In this document: piece by piece, positions 8,249 to 16,579 of the stretch
How positions within the stretch are numbered: the first letter of the stretch is position 1
Layout: every line of letters begins with the position of its first letter
Source of the DNA: an uncultured Anaerolineae bacterium
GTDB lineage: Bacteria > Chloroflexota > Anaerolineae > Promineifilales > Promineifilaceae
Length of the DNA stretch: 64,000 bases
NCBI GenBank assembly: GCA_905479495.1
Contig: CAJQMR010000010.1
Span: 124,001-188,000 of the forward strand
Direction: 5' to 3'
The notes under the pieces: generated by a model
The model's input: the letters and a program-made list of their open reading frames with translations, nothing else
What the model was told of the DNA's origin: nothing
The model's database searches: none
Program-made: the position numbers and the translations under genes

Positions 8249-8269
8249 TCGGTGAACGGTAATCGGTTA
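8246..8269. repeat. GGTAATC-type 7-bp repeat tract
   Basis: Three degenerate heptads of the CGGTAAT/CGGTGAA kind, beginning at the stop codon of the preceding aminotransferase and ending at the four-hairpin element. Confidence 0.65.
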
Positions 8270-8271
8270 GA

Positions 8272-8381
8272 TCGCCGGGGGTTGAAATCCCCGGCTAGTA
8301 AATAGAAGCCCAGCTGGGGCTGAAAACAGCCTCGGAGAGGCTTTCATAAATAGCCCGGTCCGTTTACGGCCGGGCGGTCAG
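8272..8381 (+). repeat. Four-hairpin intergenic element, copy 1
   Basis: Four consecutive stems: GCCGGGG/CCCCGGC (8274-8295), AGCCC/GGGCT (8307-8321), AGCCTC/GAGGCT (8328-8342) and GCCCGG/CCGGGC (8353-8375) with an inner CCG-TTTA-CGG. A second copy lies at 10090-10198. The stems are conserved while several bases differ, including a compensatory pair. It ends 14 bases before the ATG of the GcvT-like gene and would be in that gene's 5' leader. Confidence 0.75.
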
Positions 8382-8394
8382 AACAGGAACAACA

Positions 8395-9594
8395 ATGGTC
8401 AAAACAACCCCCTTTTATCCCCGCCTCGCCCCGCTGAGCGAAACAATGCTGTGGAAGCATTGGTCCGGCTACGCAGCGGCGCAAAATTATCAATTTTCAA
8501 CCTTGTTTGAATATTTCGCCATCCGCAGCGGCGTGGCCGTGTTCGACACCTCGCCGCTGTTTAAGTACCGCATCCAGGGGCCAGACGCCGAAAGCTTTTT
8601 GGCAGGCGTGCTGGCGCGAGACATCCGCACTTGCCAGCCGGGTCAGGCGCAGTACACCATCTGGTGCGACAGCGACGGCTACATGCTGGAAGATGGCGTG
8701 GTGCTGCGCCTGAGCGACGATGAGTTTTTGCTCACAGCCGCCGAGCCAAATTTGCTTTATTTTTCTAATTTAATCGGCCGTCGCCGCGTGGAAATTAGCG
8801 ACATCTCCAAGGAATACGGCATCTTGGCCGTGCAGGGGCCGCATTCCCGCACCGTGCTGGCGCAGCTGACCAAAACGGCCGTTGACCTGCCCTACTTTCA
8901 CGTCACCCAAACCAAAATCGCCAAGAAGCCGGTCATTTTGTCCCGCACCGGCTACACCGGCGACCTGGGCTACGAGCTTTGGATCAAGGCCGACGACGCG
9001 CTGGCGGTCTGGGATGCGCTAATGGAGGCGGGCGCGGGCTACAACATCACGCCGATGGGGCTGTGGGCGCTGAAGATGGCCCGCATCGAGGCCGGGCTGC
9101 TGCTGCTAGACGTGGATTTTGCCTCAGCCAAACACGCCTGGGTCGATGGCCAGCGGGAGACGCCAATTGAGTTGGGGTTTGATTGGATGTTTAGGAAGTT
9201 GGGGGAGGAGGAACGGCCGTTTATCGGCCGCGCTGCCATCGAAAACGAAATCAAAAACAAAACCTCCCGCTGGAAAACAGTCGGCCTCACGCTCGATTGG
9301 CAACATTACGACCAGACGTACGAAAATCTCGGCCTCATCCCGCCCAAGGACACCACGCCCATCGAAGAAGCCCACTCGCTCTACGACGCGGAGCGCAACT
9401 ACCTGGGCTACGCCACCAGCCTGATGTACTCCTCGCTGCTCAAGCGGCACATCGCCATCGGCAAGCTGCCGCCGCACCTCAGCAAACCGGGCAGCGAAGC
9501 GTACATCGAGCTGATGATCCTCCACAAGCCCCAATACGTCCGGGCCAACGTGGTGCGGCTGCCGTTCTATGATCCGCCGCATAAAAAACAGTAA
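8395..9594 (+). CDS. GcvT-family aminomethyltransferase-like protein
   Basis: 399 residues, near the usual length of T-protein (about 360-400). Recognisable GcvT features: an N-terminal GVAVFDTSPLFKYRIQGPDAESFL, a central ISKEYGILAVQGPHS, then SRTGYTGDLGYELW, the strongest family marker, and a C-terminal barrel with IELMI. Family members use tetrahydrofolate to accept one-carbon units from glycine-bound lipoate, dimethylglycine, sarcosine or DMSP. No gcvH or gcvP is in the window, so it is more likely a stand-alone folate demethylase or aminomethyltransferase acting on an amine of this cluster. Start ATG at 8395. The stop is embedded in a heptad tract. Confidence 0.82.
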   Translation: MVKTTPFYPRLAPLSETMLWKHWSGYAAAQNYQFSTLFEYFAIRSGVAVFDTSPLFKYRIQGPDAESFLAGVLARDIRTCQPGQAQYTIWCDSDGYMLEDGVVLRLSDDEFLLTAAEPNLLYFSNLIGRRRVEISDISKEYGILAVQGPHSRTVLAQLTKTAVDLPYFHVTQTKIAKKPVILSRTGYTGDLGYELWIKADDALAVWDALMEAGAGYNITPMGLWALKMARIEAGLLLLDVDFASAKHAWVDGQRETPIELGFDWMFRKLGEEERPFIGRAAIENEIKNKTSRWKTVGLTLDWQHYDQTYENLGLIPPKDTTPIEEAHSLYDAERNYLGYATSLMYSSLLKRHIAIGKLPPHLSKPGSEAYIELMILHKPQYVRANVVRLPFYDPPHKKQ

Positions 9595-9620
9595 TCGGTA
9601 AACGGTGGACGGTATTCAGA
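9593..9620. repeat. CAGTAAT/CGGTAAA-type 7-bp repeat tract
   Basis: Four degenerate heptads beginning inside the last codons of the GcvT-like gene; the TAA stop is part of the repeat. Confidence 0.6.
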
Positions 9621-9625
9621 GAGTC

Positions 9626-10102
9626 ATGGATATAAAAACAGAAGCAGAAATAATGCGAATATGTCTAGAATTGGAGCTGATTTCTAACTCAGATGTGATT
9701 TCTTGGGCCGATAAGGTTATTGAAAAGACAGAACAGCCAGATTTAACACTGATTGATGTGTCAATGGCTAAAAACCATTACATCAACGACATATTGAAAC
9801 TGTTGGAAGATGTCGGAGGCACAATCGATCTAGCACGTCTTTATCAAGAAGTTTTTGCTTTGATGAAAACCAAATTGCAACATGATCCTGATTCCGAAAC
9901 GTTGATTGCGCGAGCATTGTATCGAATGGCAATCAATGGTGATGTACCAAGCAAATCAGCAGCAGAAGAGATGTATCGGTTCTATGACGACCTAGACTTA
10001 GCAAGATATGGATATTACAAAAATCGCACCGTCGAGGATGTTCGTAAGCAACTCAGATCTTTCTTAAACCGTTATTCAAATAACCAAACCGCCGAGGGCT
10101 AA
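9626..10102 (+). CDS. Hypothetical helical protein, A+T-rich
   Basis: 158 residues from the ATG at 9626; a GTG 21 bases upstream lies in repeat DNA. I do not recognise the family. The sequence looks almost wholly alpha-helical and soluble, with an acidic bias (ICLELELISNSDVISWADKV, then DILKLLEDVGGTIDLARLYQ). Its base composition is clearly poorer in G+C than the flanking aminotransferase and oxidoreductase genes, and it holds no ACGGCCGT. This suggests separate origin. Size, acidity and genomic isolation resemble small contact-toxin immunity proteins, but that is a guess. The last four residues and stop (TAEG) are encoded by copy 2 of the four-hairpin element. Confidence 0.65.
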   Translation: MDIKTEAEIMRICLELELISNSDVISWADKVIEKTEQPDLTLIDVSMAKNHYINDILKLLEDVGGTIDLARLYQEVFALMKTKLQHDPDSETLIARALYRMAINGDVPSKSAAEEMYRFYDDLDLARYGYYKNRTVEDVRKQLRSFLNRYSNNQTAEG

Positions 10103-10198
10103 AGCCCCCGGCTAGTTGTGGAAGCCCCGTTGGGGCTGAAGCAGCCTCGGAGAGGCTTTCATAGATAGCCCGGTCCATTTATGGCCGGGCGGATCAGC
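10090..10198 (+). repeat. Four-hairpin intergenic element, copy 2
   Basis: Same architecture as 8272-8381: stem 1 at 10091-10112 (contains the TAA stop of the preceding gene), stem 2 AGCCCC/GGGGCT, stem 3 AGCCTC/GAGGCT identical to copy 1, stem 4 GCCCGG/CCGGGC (10168-10190) with inner CCA-TTTA-TGG. Copy 1 has CCG-TTTA-CGG there, so both sides of one pair changed together. It lies 40 bases upstream of the next ATG. Confidence 0.75.
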
Positions 10199-10199
10199 A

Positions 10200-10229
10200 A
10201 ACTAACAACCAACCACTAACTACCATAAA
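10200..10229. repeat. ACTAACA-type 7-bp repeat tract
   Basis: Units ACTAACA, ACCAACC, ACTAACT, ACCATAA in phase, a different sequence family from the GTAATC tracts but with the same period. The same family in folded form is at 60225-60296. Confidence 0.55.
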
Positions 10230-10238
10230 GGTGTAAAA

Positions 10239-11822
10239 ATGTCTGAAAAATACGACGCAATTGTAATCGGGGGTGGGCACAACGGGCTGGTGAACGGCGC
10301 GTACCTGGCCAAAGCGGGGCTAAAAACGGTGGTGCTGGAGAAGCGCCACCTCGTTGGCGGGGCGGCCATCACCGAAGAGCTGAAGCCCGGCTTCAAATTC
10401 ACCACCTTCTCCTACGCGCTGAGCCTGCTGCGGCCGGACATCATTCAGGAGCTGGAACTGGTGAAGCACGGCCTGATGGTGCTGCCCATGCCCAACAACT
10501 TCACCCCCGCCGAAAACGGCGACTACCTGTTCCTGGGGGCCGACAGCCAGCAAAATTACCACGAAATCGCCCGCCATTCAGCCAAAGATGCCGAGGCGTA
10601 CAAAGATTATTGGCACGACATCAAGCAGGTGGTGCAGGCGGTGAAACCACTGGTAGACAGCATCCCACCAGACATCACCAGCAGTGAGCCGGAAGAATTG
10701 GCCCGATTGGCATCCGTGGGATCGCATCTGGGGCGGCAAAACCCCAAGGTGCTGCACCTGCTCACCCGGCTGCTCACCGGCAGCGCAGCCGACCTGCTGG
10801 ACGACTATTTCGAGACGGACGTCATCAAGGCGGCGTTTTGCTCCAGCGGGCTGATTGGCACCAAGGTCGGACCGCGTTCGCAGGGGTCGGGATTGGTGCT
10901 GCTGTTCCACAAGCTGGGCTATTTTGACGGCAGCATTGGCGATTGGGGCTTCCACAAAGGGGGCAACGGCGGCTTTACCCAGGCGGTGGCCCGCGCCGCG
11001 CAAGCGTTTGGCTGCGAAATCCGGCTGAACGCGGGCGTGAGCGAGGTCATCACCAAAAACGGCGAGGCGATTGGCGTGGCGCTGCAAAACGGTGACGAAC
11101 TATATGGCGACACGATCATCAGCGCGCTGGACCCGCGCCGCACCTTCTTGCAGCTCGTCGAGCCGCGCGATTTACCCATCGACCTGGTGGAGACAATCGA
11201 AAAGTTCAAATTCCAGGGGGTGTCGTCCAAGGTGAATTTTGCCCTGGACGGCCTGCCGGAGTATCCGACGCTGCCCGGTCGTACCGATATTTTCCGAGGC
11301 TTTATGAACATCGGCCCCACGGTGGATTACATCGAACGGGCCTTTGATGATGCGAAGTATGGCTGGTATAGCAAGAGACCTTACATCGACTGCGCCATCC
11401 AATCCACCATTGACCCCGACATGTCCCCGCCGGGAAAACATATCATGTCCTGCTTTGTGCAGTACACGCCATACAAGCTCAAAGGCGGGGATTGGGACAC
11501 CGAGCGCGAAAATCTGGGCGACACGGTGCAGGAAACGCTCACCGAGTTCTTCCCCAACTTCAGCGACCTGGTGCTGCACCGTGAGGTGGTGACGCCGCTG
11601 GACATCGAGCGCACCGTGGGCCTAAGCGAGGGCAACATCTTTGCCGGGGAGTTCATGGGGCCGCAGATGTACTTTTTCCGACCCGCGCCCGGCTGGAACC
11701 AGTACCGCACGCCGATCAAAGGATACTACCAGTGCGGCTCCGGCACGCACCCCGGCGGCTGCGTCATGGGCGCGCCGGGCAAGCTGGCGGCGACGCAGAT
11801 TTTGGGGGATTTGAAGGAGTAG
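10239..11822 (+). CDS. Phytoene-dehydrogenase-like FAD oxidoreductase (PYRD2-type)
   Basis: 527 residues. The N-terminus has a perfect dinucleotide-binding motif (YDAIVIGGGHNGLVNGAYL, then VVLEKRHLVGGAA). The C-terminus carries the family's second FAD contact (YYQCGSGTHPGGCVMGAPG). Overall it matches the NAD(P)/FAD-dependent oxidoreductases annotated as phytoene dehydrogenase-related or pyridine nucleotide-disulfide oxidoreductase domain 2. The substrate of this subfamily is not established. No carotenoid synthesis genes are nearby, so a carotenoid role is unlikely. In this cluster an amine or amino-acid dehydrogenase role is possible and would complement the lost amine oxidase. ATG at 10239. 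Confidence 0.82.
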   Translation: MSEKYDAIVIGGGHNGLVNGAYLAKAGLKTVVLEKRHLVGGAAITEELKPGFKFTTFSYALSLLRPDIIQELELVKHGLMVLPMPNNFTPAENGDYLFLGADSQQNYHEIARHSAKDAEAYKDYWHDIKQVVQAVKPLVDSIPPDITSSEPEELARLASVGSHLGRQNPKVLHLLTRLLTGSAADLLDDYFETDVIKAAFCSSGLIGTKVGPRSQGSGLVLLFHKLGYFDGSIGDWGFHKGGNGGFTQAVARAAQAFGCEIRLNAGVSEVITKNGEAIGVALQNGDELYGDTIISALDPRRTFLQLVEPRDLPIDLVETIEKFKFQGVSSKVNFALDGLPEYPTLPGRTDIFRGFMNIGPTVDYIERAFDDAKYGWYSKRPYIDCAIQSTIDPDMSPPGKHIMSCFVQYTPYKLKGGDWDTERENLGDTVQETLTEFFPNFSDLVLHREVVTPLDIERTVGLSEGNIFAGEFMGPQMYFFRPAPGWNQYRTPIKGYYQCGSGTHPGGCVMGAPGKLAATQILGDLKE

Positions 11823-11873
11823 GTGAGTGGCGAGTTTGCAAGTGGGCAAGTGAAAAGTAAAAAGTGAAAAGTT
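11822..11873. repeat. AAGTGAA/AAGTAAA-type 7-bp repeat tract
   Basis: Degenerate heptads fill the whole spacer between the FAD oxidoreductase and the next gene, right up to the ATG, leaving no other ribosome-binding sequence. Confidence 0.65.
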
Positions 11874-12368
11874 ATGATTCGGATGAAGGATGTTGAGCCA
11901 CTAGCGCTGGAAAAAATTCCTGAAATTTGGGAGGCATATAAAAAGGAAAATTTTGGTATTCCTCAAGATCCGCGTGAAGAATGGATCGAGAAGCTTTACA
12001 ACGCTCCTGAATATGGCTATTCGATTCCATATGAAGAACAAGAAGATGATATCCGTCTAGGAAGCACTATTGTTTTTGATGGTCTGGTAGCGCCATTTGT
12101 AATCGAACTCGTCCAAAACTCAAACACTCAGCGCTTAAATGAACTCTTTGATTGGTTTGAGGAACTTGCTAGCGATGAAAACACAGAAATTCGGACAGAA
12201 ATTCTTGGAGTTACCATTTGCGAATCATTTGTTTCAAATCATCGCGCGTCTTTCCCCGAGTTGTTCCCTTTTATTAAGAAACGGCCGTCTCTCTTCGCCG
12301 AAACAAAAAATGCATCAATATTGTTTAGATTGAGCGATGAGATAAAAACTCTTTTGAACAGTGCATGA
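11874..12368 (+). CDS. Hypothetical acidic protein, A+T-rich, overlaps aguB
   Basis: 164 residues; the ATG at 11874 has another in-frame ATG three codons on. The sequence is acidic with predicted helices (EKIPEIWEAYKKENFGIPQD, then LNELFDWFEELASDENTEIR). I do not recognise a family with confidence; length and composition resemble the small immunity-like proteins of the DUF7674 kind. Like the gene at 9626 it is poorer in G+C than its neighbours. Its TGA overlaps the aguB ATG by four bases (ATGA), so its translation is probably coupled to aguB. An ACGGCCGT octamer at 12282 shows it has been resident long enough to acquire the genome's signature. Confidence 0.65.
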   Translation: MIRMKDVEPLALEKIPEIWEAYKKENFGIPQDPREEWIEKLYNAPEYGYSIPYEEQEDDIRLGSTIVFDGLVAPFVIELVQNSNTQRLNELFDWFEELASDENTEIRTEILGVTICESFVSNHRASFPELFPFIKKRPSLFAETKNASILFRLSDEIKTLLNSA

Positions 12369-13228
12369 AAAACACAACAATCGCCCTCATTCAAACAAGC
12401 TGGCCGGGCAGCCGGGCTGAGATGATCAAGACGTACCAGGAGCTGGTGGCGGAAGCCGCGCAGCGCGGGGCGGAGATCGTTTGCCTGCAAGAGTTCTCAC
12501 TGTCGCCCTACTTTGCCAGCGTGAAGGCTGACGCCAACACCGCCTGGGCCGAGCCGGTGCGCGGCGGCGAGAGTGATGCCATGTTTGGCGAGCTGGCGCG
12601 GCAAAATGGGGTTTTTCTGCTGGGCAGCCTCTTTGAACGCGTGAATGATGGCGGCGCTGAGGACAGCGCTTATTGGGACACCGCCACGGTGCACAATCCA
12701 GCCGGGGAGCTGGCGGGCTTTACGCGCAAGGTGCACATTCCCCAGGGCACGGGCTACTACGAAGATTATTACTACGGCGGCTACGACCAGTTTCCGGTGC
12801 ATGCGGTGGCTGGGGTGCAAACGGCCGTTCCCACCTGCTACGATCAATGGTTCCCCGAACTCTCCCGCATTTATGCCCTCAACGGCGCGGAATTTATCTT
12901 TTACCCCACGGCCATCGGCTCAGAGCCGGACGCGCCGGAGCTGGATACGGCCGAATCGTGGCAAACCGTCATGCGCGGGCAGGCGATTGCCAATGGCGTG
13001 TTCATCGCCGCCGCCAACCGCGTGGGGCAGGAAGGCGTCACCTTTTACGGCAGCAGCTTCATCTGCGACCCCATGGGCCGCATCCTGGCCCAGGCCAGCC
13101 GGGACCAGACGGAGGTGATTGTGGCGAGGTTGGATACGGCCATGTTTGACCAATGGCGGTATTTGTTTCCCCTCTTAAAGCAGCGCCGCCCGGAGGTGTA
13201 TGGGGAGTTAGTGAAAAGTGATAAGTAA
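12365..13228 (+). CDS. aguB: N-carbamoylputrescine amidase
   Basis: 287 residues, the usual length for this nitrilase-superfamily enzyme. The catalytic triad is visible: Glu in CLQEFSLSPYF, Lys in FTRKVHIPQGTGYYEDYYY, Cys in VPTCYDQWFPELSRIYALNG. The CYDQWFPE context is diagnostic for hydrolysis of N-carbamoylputrescine to putrescine, ammonia and CO2. Its partner enzyme, agmatine deiminase, is at 17125-18225, so the two-step agmatine-to-putrescine route is complete in this cluster. It overlaps the previous gene by four bases. The last residues (VKSDK) and the stop are written by a GTGAAAAGTGATAA repeat tract, so the C-terminus is probably not conserved. Confidence 0.92.
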   Translation: MKNTTIALIQTSWPGSRAEMIKTYQELVAEAAQRGAEIVCLQEFSLSPYFASVKADANTAWAEPVRGGESDAMFGELARQNGVFLLGSLFERVNDGGAEDSAYWDTATVHNPAGELAGFTRKVHIPQGTGYYEDYYYGGYDQFPVHAVAGVQTAVPTCYDQWFPELSRIYALNGAEFIFYPTAIGSEPDAPELDTAESWQTVMRGQAIANGVFIAAANRVGQEGVTFYGSSFICDPMGRILAQASRDQTEVIVARLDTAMFDQWRYLFPLLKQRRPEVYGELVKSDK

Positions 13229-13233
13229 AAAGT
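13208..13233. repeat. GTGAAAA/GTGATAA 7-bp repeat tract at the end of aguB
   Basis: Heptads in phase overlap the last six codons of aguB and its stop. Confidence 0.7.
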
Positions 13234-13333
13234 GGAGTTTATTGGAAGGCTCATAGATAAAGGCAGAGGTACGAACCCATTTGATCAAAATCTGCGTTAA
13301 TTTGCGGATTCTTAGGAAACAAGGAGGAATTTA

Positions 13334-13771
13334 ATGTCGAGTTTGCCACATGCGGGGAGTTATCGGGAATTGATCGTGTATCAGAAAGCACGGCAGTTGG
13401 CGCGGGATATTTTTCATTTGTCGAAGCAGTTTCCTAAAGAGGAAATGTATTCTCTAACCGATCAAATTCGCCGCTCTTCCCGTTCAATTGGGGCACAGAT
13501 TGCTGAGTCTTGGGGCAAACGCCGCTATGAAAAACATTTTGTCAGCAAGCTTACCGACGCCGTTAGCGAACAGTATGAAACCGAACATTGGCTCCTCAGC
13601 GCACAGGATTGTGATTACCTTACCCCCGCGCAAGTTCAGCCCTTCATGAACCAATGTGCCGAAATCGGCCGTATGCTCAACAGCATGATCGAAAAAGCCG
13701 ACCGCTTCTGCCAAACCCCACCCAACCGCCTACGCGAATCCTCCCCCGAATACTTCATATTCGAGGAATAA
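13334..13771 (+). CDS. Four-helix-bundle protein (23S rRNA intervening-sequence/S23 family)
   Basis: 145 residues. The pattern YRELIVYQKARQLARDIFHL, then SLTDQIRRSSRSIGAQIAES and a central YETEHWLLSAQD identifies the S23/bAvd-like four-helix bundle family. Members occur inside 23S rRNA intervening sequences, as the accessory protein of diversity-generating retroelements, or alone with unknown function. There is no reverse transcriptase or template/variable repeat pair here, so this is the stand-alone kind. It has a strong ribosome-binding site (AAGGAGGAAT) before the ATG at 13334. The C-terminal tail after residue 120 is proline-rich and probably disordered. Confidence 0.85.
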   Translation: MSSLPHAGSYRELIVYQKARQLARDIFHLSKQFPKEEMYSLTDQIRRSSRSIGAQIAESWGKRRYEKHFVSKLTDAVSEQYETEHWLLSAQDCDYLTPAQVQPFMNQCAEIGRMLNSMIEKADRFCQTPPNRLRESSPEYFIFEE

Positions 13772-13809
13772 CTTACCACTTTTCACTTATCACTTTTTAC
13801 TTTTCACTC
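13771..13809. repeat. TTTTCAC/TTATCAC 7-bp repeat tract
   Basis: Heptads TTTTCAC, TTATCAC, TTTTTAC, TTTTCAC in phase, occupying the spacer before the next aminotransferase. This is the complement of the tract at 13208-13233; the pair flanks the four-helix-bundle gene. Confidence 0.75.
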
Positions 13810-13825
13810 AAAAAACGGAGAACTT

Positions 13826-15130
13826 ATGAAAAAATCAACCGAACTCATCGCCAAACAAAAGAAGCACCTCTGGCCCAACCAGATTTTGTACTACGCCGAC
13901 CCCCTGCCGCTGGACCACGGCGAGGGCATGTACGTCTGGGACGTGGACGGCAACAAATATTTGGACTTCTTCGCCGGGATTCTCACAACCAGCGTGGGGC
14001 ACAACAACGGCCGTGTTCGCCAGCGCATCAACGAGCAGCTAGACAAACTGATCCACAGCTCCACGCTTTACCCCAACCAGGCGCACATCGAGTACGCCGC
14101 AATGCTGGCCCAAATTACGCCGGAAGGTCTGGACACCTTTTATTTTGGGGCCAGCGGGACGGATGCGGATGAAACGGCCGTTCTCATGGCCCAGGTACAC
14201 ACCGGCAATACCGAAATCATCGCCCTGCGCCACGGCTACAGCGGCAAATCGCAGCTGGCGATGACCCTCACCGGGCAAGGGGCCTGGCGGATGGGTCCGG
14301 TGCACATCGGCTACGTGCGCCACGCCATGACGCCCTACACCTACCGCGCCCTCGGTGGCCTGGACGAAAAAACGTTTGTACAAGCCTGCCTGGACGATCT
14401 GCAAGACGTCATCAAAACGATGACCTCCGGCAAGATCGCCGCCCTCATCATGGAGCCGATTCAAGGCGTCGGCGGCTTCATTGCCCTGCCGCCAGAATAC
14501 ATGGAAGGCGCGGCTGACATTGCCCGCGCCCACGGTGGGTTGGTCATTATTGATGAGGTACAGACGGGATTCGGCCGTACCGGCACCCATTGGTGGGGCC
14601 ACCAGCACAGTGCCGTCAAGCCAGACATCATGACGATGGCCAAAGGGATCGCCAACGGGATGCCGCTTTCGGCCGTGGCCACCACGCCAGAGATTGCCCA
14701 GAGTGCCGTCGGCGCGGGGCTGACGATCAGCACCTTTGGCGGCAATCCGGTCGCCTGCGCGGCGGCGATTGGCACGCTGGAAGAAATGCTGGAGAACGAC
14801 ACGCCTGCCCGCTGCGCCGAAATCGGACAACTGTTGGAAGATGGGCTGCACGCGCTGGCCAAAAAATACCCGCTCATCGGCGAGGTGCGCGGCCGCGGCC
14901 TGATGCAGGGCATGGAGCTGGTGGCCGATCGACAAAGCAAAGAAGCAGCGCCGCAGCAGACCAACGCCGTCATGGAAGCCGCTCGCAAGGCGGGCTTGCT
15001 CATCGGCAAGGGCGGCATGTACGGCAACGCCCTACGCATCGCCCCGCCGCTCATCGCCGCCCAGGAGCACGTTGAGGAAGCGCTGGAGAAGTTGGATTTG
15101 GCTTTTGCGCATGTTCAGGAATCGGTTTAA
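13826..15130 (+). CDS. Class III aminotransferase (AGXT2-like)
   Basis: 434 residues. Features: GMYVWDVDGNKYLDFFAGI, a phosphate loop FGASGTDADETAVLMA (an unusual ASGT in place of ANSGAE), HGYSGK, LIMEPIQGVGG, VIIDEVQTGFGRTGTHWWGH and MTMAKGIANGMPLSA with the PLP lysine. The WWGH stretch and the ASGTDAD loop resemble alanine-glyoxylate aminotransferase 2 and (R)-3-amino-2-methylpropionate-pyruvate transaminases. It probably uses pyruvate or glyoxylate as acceptor with an omega-amino acid or amine donor. ATG at 13826 with CGGAG upstream. Overlap with the other two paralogues in this cluster suggests divided substrates, not redundancy. Confidence 0.83.
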   Translation: MKKSTELIAKQKKHLWPNQILYYADPLPLDHGEGMYVWDVDGNKYLDFFAGILTTSVGHNNGRVRQRINEQLDKLIHSSTLYPNQAHIEYAAMLAQITPEGLDTFYFGASGTDADETAVLMAQVHTGNTEIIALRHGYSGKSQLAMTLTGQGAWRMGPVHIGYVRHAMTPYTYRALGGLDEKTFVQACLDDLQDVIKTMTSGKIAALIMEPIQGVGGFIALPPEYMEGAADIARAHGGLVIIDEVQTGFGRTGTHWWGHQHSAVKPDIMTMAKGIANGMPLSAVATTPEIAQSAVGAGLTISTFGGNPVACAAAIGTLEEMLENDTPARCAEIGQLLEDGLHALAKKYPLIGEVRGRGLMQGMELVADRQSKEAAPQQTNAVMEAARKAGLLIGKGGMYGNALRIAPPLIAAQEHVEEALEKLDLAFAHVQESV

Positions 15131-15148
15131 TCAATTTAAGGAGAAGGC

Positions 15149-15231
15149 GGTGAACAGTAATCGGTAATCAGTGGTCAGTAATTGGTGAACTTGCAACCAG
15201 CAACTTGCCACTTTTTACTTACCCGACCCGC
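15149..15231. repeat. GTAATCA/TTGGTGA-type mixed 7-bp repeat tract
   Basis: The whole spacer between two aminotransferase genes consists of degenerate heptads of the CAGTAAT and ACTTGCA/CTTTTTA kinds. Confidence 0.6.
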
Positions 15232-15241
15232 CAATAAAATC

Positions 15242-16579
15242 ATGGGAACAATCAATCTTGTAACACAAATCCCCGGTCCGAAAAGTCAGGCGATTGTGGC
15301 GCGGCGAGAGGCGGCGCTGGGGCGTGGCGGGGCAAAGTTGACCCCAATTGCGGTGGCGCGGGCGGTGGGAACGGCCGTTCACGACGTAGACGGCAACACG
15401 CTGCTGGACTTTGCGGGCGGCATCGGCATGTTGGCCGTGGGCCACTGCCCACCAACGGTCGTCAGCGCCTTACAGCACCAGGCGGAGAATCTGGTCCACG
15501 TCTGCTCCATTGTCGCCAGCTACGAGCCGATGGTGGAAGTAGCCGAGCTGCTTAACCAGATCACGCCGGGTGACCATGCCAAAAAGAGCGTGCTGGCCAA
15601 CAGCGGGGCCGAAGCGGTGGAAGCGGCCGTAAAAATGGCGCGGGTCTACACCGGTCGGGATGCGATCATCGTGTTTGAAGGGGCGTATCACGGCCGTACC
15701 AATCTGACGATGGCCATGACCTCCAAATACGGGCTGTTCAAAAAAGGGTTCGGCCCGTTTGCCCCAGAGATTTACCGCATTCCTTTCCCCAACGTCTACC
15801 GCCGCCCGGAAGAAATGAGCGAGGAAAGCTTTGTGGAATGGTCCTGCTGGCAGTTGGAAAACGCCCTGGTGGCCCAGGTGGACCCCAGCGCGGTGGCGGC
15901 TATCGTCATTGAGCCGGTGCAGGGCGAAGGCGGCTTTTTGCCCACGCCGCCCCGCTTTTTGGAGCGGATTCGCCAGCTTTGCACCCAGCACGGCATCGTC
16001 ATGATCGCCGACGAGATTCAGTGCGGCTTTGGGCGCACGGGCAAGCTGTTTGCCTGCGAGCATTACGGCGTCGTGCCCGATCTCATCACCACGGGCAAAT
16101 CGCTGGGCGCGGGCATGCCGATTGCCGCCGTTACGGGCCGGGCCGAAATTGTGGATGCACCCCATCCGGGCGGGCTGGGCGGTACCTACAGCGGCAATCC
16201 GCTGGCCTGCGTGGCGGCCATCGAAGCCATCAAGCTGATCAGCCAGCCGGAATTTCTAGATCGAGCGGTGAAGGTGGGCAATCATTTGCGCTATCACCTG
16301 AACCAGATTCAGGCGGCGCACCCCACCATCGTCGGCGACGTGCGCGGGCTGGGGCCGATGCTAGCGATGGAGATTGTGCAGGACGCCACCAGCAAAACAC
16401 CCGACATGGACACCACGGCCAAAATCACGGCGGGCACGCTGGCACGCGGCCTCATCACCATCCGCGCCGGGCTGTACAGCAACTGCATCCGCCTGCTGCC
16501 CCCGCTGACGGTGACGGATGAGGAGATTGATGAGGCGATGGGGATTTTAGCAATGGCGGTGGACGAGGCGGTGGGGTGA
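15242..16579 (+). CDS. gabT: 4-aminobutyrate aminotransferase-like class III enzyme
   Basis: 445 residues from the ATG at 15242; an upstream in-frame codon at 15182 lies in repeat DNA and is rejected. The opening IPGPKSQAIVARREAALGRG is the signature start of bacterial GabT. It is followed by GGIGMLAVGHCPPTVV, ANSGAEAVEAAVKMAR, AYHGRTNLTMAMTSK, IVIEPVQGEGGF, MIADEIQCGFGRTGKLFA and TTGKSLGAGMPIAAV with the PLP lysine. The reaction is GABA plus 2-oxoglutarate to succinate semialdehyde plus glutamate, the natural end of a putrescine pathway. No succinate-semialdehyde dehydrogenase is in the window. The stop codon is the first of several TGA-containing repeat units. Confidence 0.88.
   Translation: MGTINLVTQIPGPKSQAIVARREAALGRGGAKLTPIAVARAVGTAVHDVDGNTLLDFAGGIGMLAVGHCPPTVVSALQHQAENLVHVCSIVASYEPMVEVAELLNQITPGDHAKKSVLANSGAEAVEAAVKMARVYTGRDAIIVFEGAYHGRTNLTMAMTSKYGLFKKGFGPFAPEIYRIPFPNVYRRPEEMSEESFVEWSCWQLENALVAQVDPSAVAAIVIEPVQGEGGFLPTPPRFLERIRQLCTQHGIVMIADEIQCGFGRTGKLFACEHYGVVPDLITTGKSLGAGMPIAAVTGRAEIVDAPHPGGLGGTYSGNPLACVAAIEAIKLISQPEFLDRAVKVGNHLRYHLNQIQAAHPTIVGDVRGLGPMLAMEIVQDATSKTPDMDTTAKITAGTLARGLITIRAGLYSNCIRLLPPLTVTDEEIDEAMGILAMAVDEAVG

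Noticed and set aside
13334..13771. Accessory protein of a diversity-generating retroelement
   Set aside because: The protein is of the right fold, but there is no reverse transcriptase or template/variable repeat pair in the window.
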